Assembly: GCA_019637555.1 (NCBI GenBank)
Contig: JAHBVK010000048.1
Span: 1-48,412 of the forward strand
Origin: Anaerolineae bacterium
GTDB lineage: Bacteria; Chloroflexota; Anaerolineae; Aggregatilineales; UBA2796
Direction of reading: 5' to 3'
Length of the DNA stretch: 48,412 nucleotides
Shown: piece after piece, positions 46,066 to 48,412 of the stretch
How positions within the stretch are numbered: the stretch's first letter is position 1
Layout of the letters: the number at the start of each line of letters is the position of its first letter
Notes under the pieces: model-generated
What the model was told of the DNA's origin: nothing
Database searches by the model: none
The model's input: the letters and a program-made list of their open reading frames with translations, nothing else
Position numbers and translations under genes: made by a program

Positions 46066-46473
46066 ATGATGCGATTTTTTTGCTGTTTTCTGCTCAACCT
46101 TTTCTGCGTAGTTATTTTAATAATAGCAGTTCGGTTTATTGGTCAATCTTATGCGTCACAAAATACTGATTCTGTTGAAGTCAACTCTTGCGCTATTTTG
46201 AGCTGGCGCGGAGTGAGCGCCAGCAATTTGGTAGAAGATGTGGAATCGCTGATTTATCCTTTGAGAAAGTTCGTCTTTCTCATTCGGCTTGTAGACCGAT
46301 ATGAAGACCTTATGACTAGTGATGGCACAATAACCTACATAATAGAGCCACCAGTTCTGCTTCATCCTGATTTTGCGCCCATTATTGTCCGATTGTATTA
46401 TGATGGAAGGCATACCGTTTCACGAATAGAATGCAAGATTTGGAAAAGTAAAAAAGATGCGGCGTCCCCTTAG
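46066..46473 (+). CDS. Small secreted protein, diverged CxxxS member (member 4)
   Basis: A 135-residue paralog (or 134 from the second ATG). Anchor MMRFFCCFLLNLFCVVILII with three Cys; motif NSCAILSWRGVSASNLVEDV, where the second Cys of the motif has become Ser but the Trp is kept; and IEPPVLLHPDFAPIIVRLYYDG matches the C-terminal block of members 2 and 3. Base composition is noticeably more AT-rich than in the neighbours, so it may be evolving faster or have been acquired separately. Its stop overlaps the next gene by 17 nt. Confidence 0.65.
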   Translation: MMRFFCCFLLNLFCVVILIIAVRFIGQSYASQNTDSVEVNSCAILSWRGVSASNLVEDVESLIYPLRKFVFLIRLVDRYEDLMTSDGTITYIIEPPVLLHPDFAPIIVRLYYDGRHTVSRIECKIWKSKKDAASP

Positions 46474-47107
46474 TCGCATTGGATTTCTCATTGTTATCAT
46501 AGCCTTCAGCACCGCCGTCGCTATTGCGGCTGGTCGCAGCCAACTTGCGCCGCCGATCCTCACTATGCTGCACCTCAGCGCATGCGATCTGCCCTGCTGG
46601 AACTCTATTACACCCGGAATCACACCCCTGACGGCAATCGACGCCGCCCTGCACAACGCCTATCCCGCGCCGCGATACAGCGTCCAAGACCTCTCCAATA
46701 GTTCCATCGCGGGGCAGTACATCCTGATCAGCGATCATGTTTCGGGCGCACAGTTGCATCTGTTCGTCTATTCGGAGAAAGCCTCGCCGCTGGTTGGCTC
46801 GATCTACGTGGGCATCATCAGCAATGCCGCGACAGGCGGGCATCTGTACACGGGCAATCTGATCCCGCACAGCGGCACACCGGAAGGCGTCGGCGTTCAT
46901 TTCAGCGAAGTGCAGGCAGAACCGACGCTCTATTACCGGGATCGCGGTACGCTGGTCTTCTTTCGTAATCGCACAGGCTGGTCGGAACCGCTGCGCTTGA
47001 GCACGCATACGGAGATCGCGGGATTTCGCGTCTGGGATGCCGATTCCGTGATCGAGCCACCGAAGTACGATTGGCAGGGTTTTGGGCGGTATGCCAGTAT
47101 TCGCTGA
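46457..47107 (+). CDS. Secreted CxxxC-motif protein, LPCW family (member 5)
   Basis: A 216-residue exported protein. N-terminal anchor MRRPLSRIGFLIVIIAFSTA; motif MLHLSACDLPCWNSITPGIT (CxxxCW), near-identical in layout to LERCKLPCWMGIEVGKT of the gene at 39834; then TAIDAALHNAYPAPRYSVQD. The body is beta-rich (GQYILISDHVSGAQLHLFVY; GSIYVGIISNAATGGHLYTG), and it ends with VIEPPKYDWQGFGRYASIR. The start overlaps the previous stop. Same class as member 1 and more distant from members 2-4. Function unknown. Confidence 0.7.
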   Translation: MRRPLSRIGFLIVIIAFSTAVAIAAGRSQLAPPILTMLHLSACDLPCWNSITPGITPLTAIDAALHNAYPAPRYSVQDLSNSSIAGQYILISDHVSGAQLHLFVYSEKASPLVGSIYVGIISNAATGGHLYTGNLIPHSGTPEGVGVHFSEVQAEPTLYYRDRGTLVFFRNRTGWSEPLRLSTHTEIAGFRVWDADSVIEPPKYDWQGFGRYASIR

Positions 47108-47129
47108 TTTACCATATCACTCTCTATGT

Positions 47130-47243
47130 CCCCGGAGCTTAAGCTCCGTGCTGAAATAGTAGTGATCGCCCTGCCTTGTCTTAGCGCCGTTTACGGTGCT
47201 TCGTTCTTATAGCCGGATGCTTTAGCGTCCGGTGTTCTTCAAC
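47130..47243. repeat. Partial copy of MITE family 2 (inverted)
   Basis: Read on the minus strand it goes GTTGAAG...CCGGACGCTAAAGCATCCGG, CACCGTAAACGGCGC, CACTACTATTTCAGC and CCGGAGCTTAAGCTCC, the same three hairpins in the same order as 26253-26357. It keeps the TTGAAG of the left end but lacks the GGCGGACAG segment and the right terminal repeat. Confidence 0.78.
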
Positions 47244-47266
47244 CCACAGAAAGGCTAACAACACCG

Positions 47267-47284
47267 CCCGATTGCGAGATCGGG
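47267..47284 (+). terminator. Weak terminator hairpin before htpG
   Basis: CCCGAT-TGCGAG-ATCGGG followed by CTTCTCTCC. Short stem and poor U-tract. It could end transcription from the CxxxC cluster before htpG starts. Confidence 0.45.
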
Positions 47285-47375
47285 CTTCTCTCCTACGCAC
47301 CTCTAACATAAATTCGTTACTATTGGACTCAATAATTCCATAATTCCAGCAAATGCTGTTTTCGGAGAGTTTCCC

Positions 47376-48412
47376 ATGTCTACGGCAACGCAAACTTATG
47401 AGTTTCGCGCTGAAATCCAGCAGCTACTCAATATCCTCGTCCACTCGCTGTATACAGATCGTGAGATCTTCCTGCGCGAGTTGATCTCCAATGCGTCCGA
47501 CGCGATCCACCGCCTGCAGTTCGAGATGCTGACCAACAGCGATGTCTACGATCCCGACGCGGAATTGGCGATCCACATCGACTTCAATTCTGAGGAAAAG
47601 ACGATCACCGTCACGGACAGCGGCATCGGACTGAACCGCGAGGAGATGATCGAGAACCTCGGCACGATTGCCCACTCCGGTGCTGCGTCATTCCTCAACG
47701 CGCTGAAGGAAAAGGGCAACAATTCACAGGACATCATCGGTCAGTTCGGCGTCGGCTTCTATTCGGTGTTCATGGTCGCAGACCGCGTCACGGTGACGTC
47801 GCGTTCGTTCCGCAAGGACGAGCAAGCGTGGCGTTGGATGAGTGATGGCAGCGGTTCCTACGAGATCGAGCCAGCGGAGAAAGACTCGCGCGGGACGGTC
47901 ATCGTGATCCACCTGAAGGACGATGCCGACGAATTCCTCAACGAATATCGGCTGAAGAACATCATCAAGAAGCACTCTAATTACGTGCCTTTCCCGATCT
48001 ACGTCGGTGAGGAGGTCGCCAACGCGCAGCAAGCGATCTGGCGGCGTGCCCCGCGTGAGGTCAAAGAGGAGGAGTATCAGGAGTTCTACCAGCAGCTTAC
48101 CTTCGATTTCGGCAAGCCGCTGCTGACCATCCACCAATCCGCCGATGCGCCCGTGCAGTTCTACAGCCTGCTATTCGTCCCCGGCAAGCTGGATCGCGGC
48201 TTGTTCAACGCTGATAACGAATCAGGACCGCAGTTGTACGCGCGCAAAGTCTTGATCCAGCAGCACAGCAAGGATTTGCTGCCCGAATGGATGCGCTTCG
48301 TGGTCGGTGTGGTCGATAGCGAGGACTTGCCGCTGAACATCAGCCGCGAGACGGTGCAGACCGCGCAATCGAACCGCCTGATGTCGCGCCTCAAGCAGAC
48401 GATCACCAACAA
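47376..48412 (+). CDS. htpG: Molecular chaperone HtpG (Hsp90), N-terminal part cut by window edge
   Basis: ATP-dependent Hsp90 chaperone; 345 residues are visible. The GHKL ATPase domain has Glu35 and Asn39 in IFLRELISNASDAIHRL, the nucleotide-binding TVTDSGIGLNREEMIENLGT and IGQFGVGFYSVFMVADRV. The middle domain starts around 225 (VKEEEYQEFYQQL; FVPGKLDRGLF; LPLNISRETVQ). The C-terminal dimerisation domain is beyond the edge. GGAGAG precedes the ATG. Together with hsp20 8 kb away it is part of the cell's proteostasis set, although the two are not linked in one operon. Confidence 0.97.
   Translation, partial: MSTATQTYEFRAEIQQLLNILVHSLYTDREIFLRELISNASDAIHRLQFEMLTNSDVYDPDAELAIHIDFNSEEKTITVTDSGIGLNREEMIENLGTIAHSGAASFLNALKEKGNNSQDIIGQFGVGFYSVFMVADRVTVTSRSFRKDEQAWRWMSDGSGSYEIEPAEKDSRGTVIVIHLKDDADEFLNEYRLKNIIKKHSNYVPFPIYVGEEVANAQQAIWRRAPREVKEEEYQEFYQQLTFDFGKPLLTIHQSADAPVQFYSLLFVPGKLDRGLFNADNESGPQLYARKVLIQQHSKDLLPEWMRFVVGVVDSEDLPLNISRETVQTAQSNRLMSRLKQTITN

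Overview
The window is chromosomal DNA, GC-rich overall by eye, that reads like a Chloroflexota (Anaerolineae-type) bacterium. This is inference from style: threonine/proline-rich 'TPTET' secreted proteins, a LysM plus lamin-tail protein with TP-rich linkers, a KaiC-like ATPase, Asp/Glu-rich two-component proteins, frequent GTG/TTG starts, and intergenic gaps packed with 'CCTCACCCC...GAGAGGGG' hairpin repeats. No rRNA, tRNA, CRISPR array, transposase or phage gene was recognised.

Layout. 1-2.9 kb (minus): a possible operon of alpha/beta hydrolase, membrane protein and aroB (cut by the left edge), then a 13-residue tandem-repeat mini-protein and a CDP-alcohol phosphatidyltransferase. 3.1-6.2 kb: an accessory segment with a C-terminal remnant of an M32 carboxypeptidase and an AT-rich two-gene module: a DarG-type macrodomain antitoxin followed, with overlap, by a DarT-type DNA ADP-ribosyltransferase. 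A copy of the 3' end of proC lies on its far side and proC itself on its near side. 6.2-11.7 kb: proC, an ECF sigma/membrane anti-sigma pair, a histidine kinase and a KaiC-like double ATPase. 12.7-15.6 kb: FAD oxidoreductase, divergent TetR regulator and DoxX-like membrane protein. 15.9-19 kb: an operon of three M42 aminopeptidase paralogs, the middle one lacking most metal ligands. 19.9-24.7 kb: TPTET membrane protein, receiver-kinase hybrid, fucose-isomerase-family enzyme and PspA. 25-31 kb: small membrane proteins, a coiled-coil membrane protein, a beta-propeller-like secreted protein and an esterase. 31.2-36 kb: phosphate-binding-like lipoprotein, tgt, LysM-LTD protein and a secreted hypothetical. 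36.1-38.5 kb: modB, modA and a PadR regulator. 38.7-43.2 kb: DUF1801 protein, Hsp20, a CxxxC secreted protein, GNAT, HhH DNA-binding protein and DUF72. 43.3-48.4 kb: a TPR protein, four consecutive small CxxxC-type secreted proteins, and htpG running off the right edge.

The most unusual items are: (i) the DarG-DarT module with antitoxin-first order and an extra C-terminal toxin domain; (ii) the M42 triplet with a probable pseudo-peptidase between two apparently active paralogs; (iii) a dispersed family of short secreted proteins with an N-terminal anchor and a CxxxC motif; (iv) non-autonomous mobile elements, one caught inside another repeat with a 10-bp target duplication; and (v) repeated copying of gene 3' ends (proC, the anti-sigma gene, pspA plus terminator) into intergenic DNA.

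All domain calls rest on reading motifs by eye. No database search, structure prediction or folding calculation was run.
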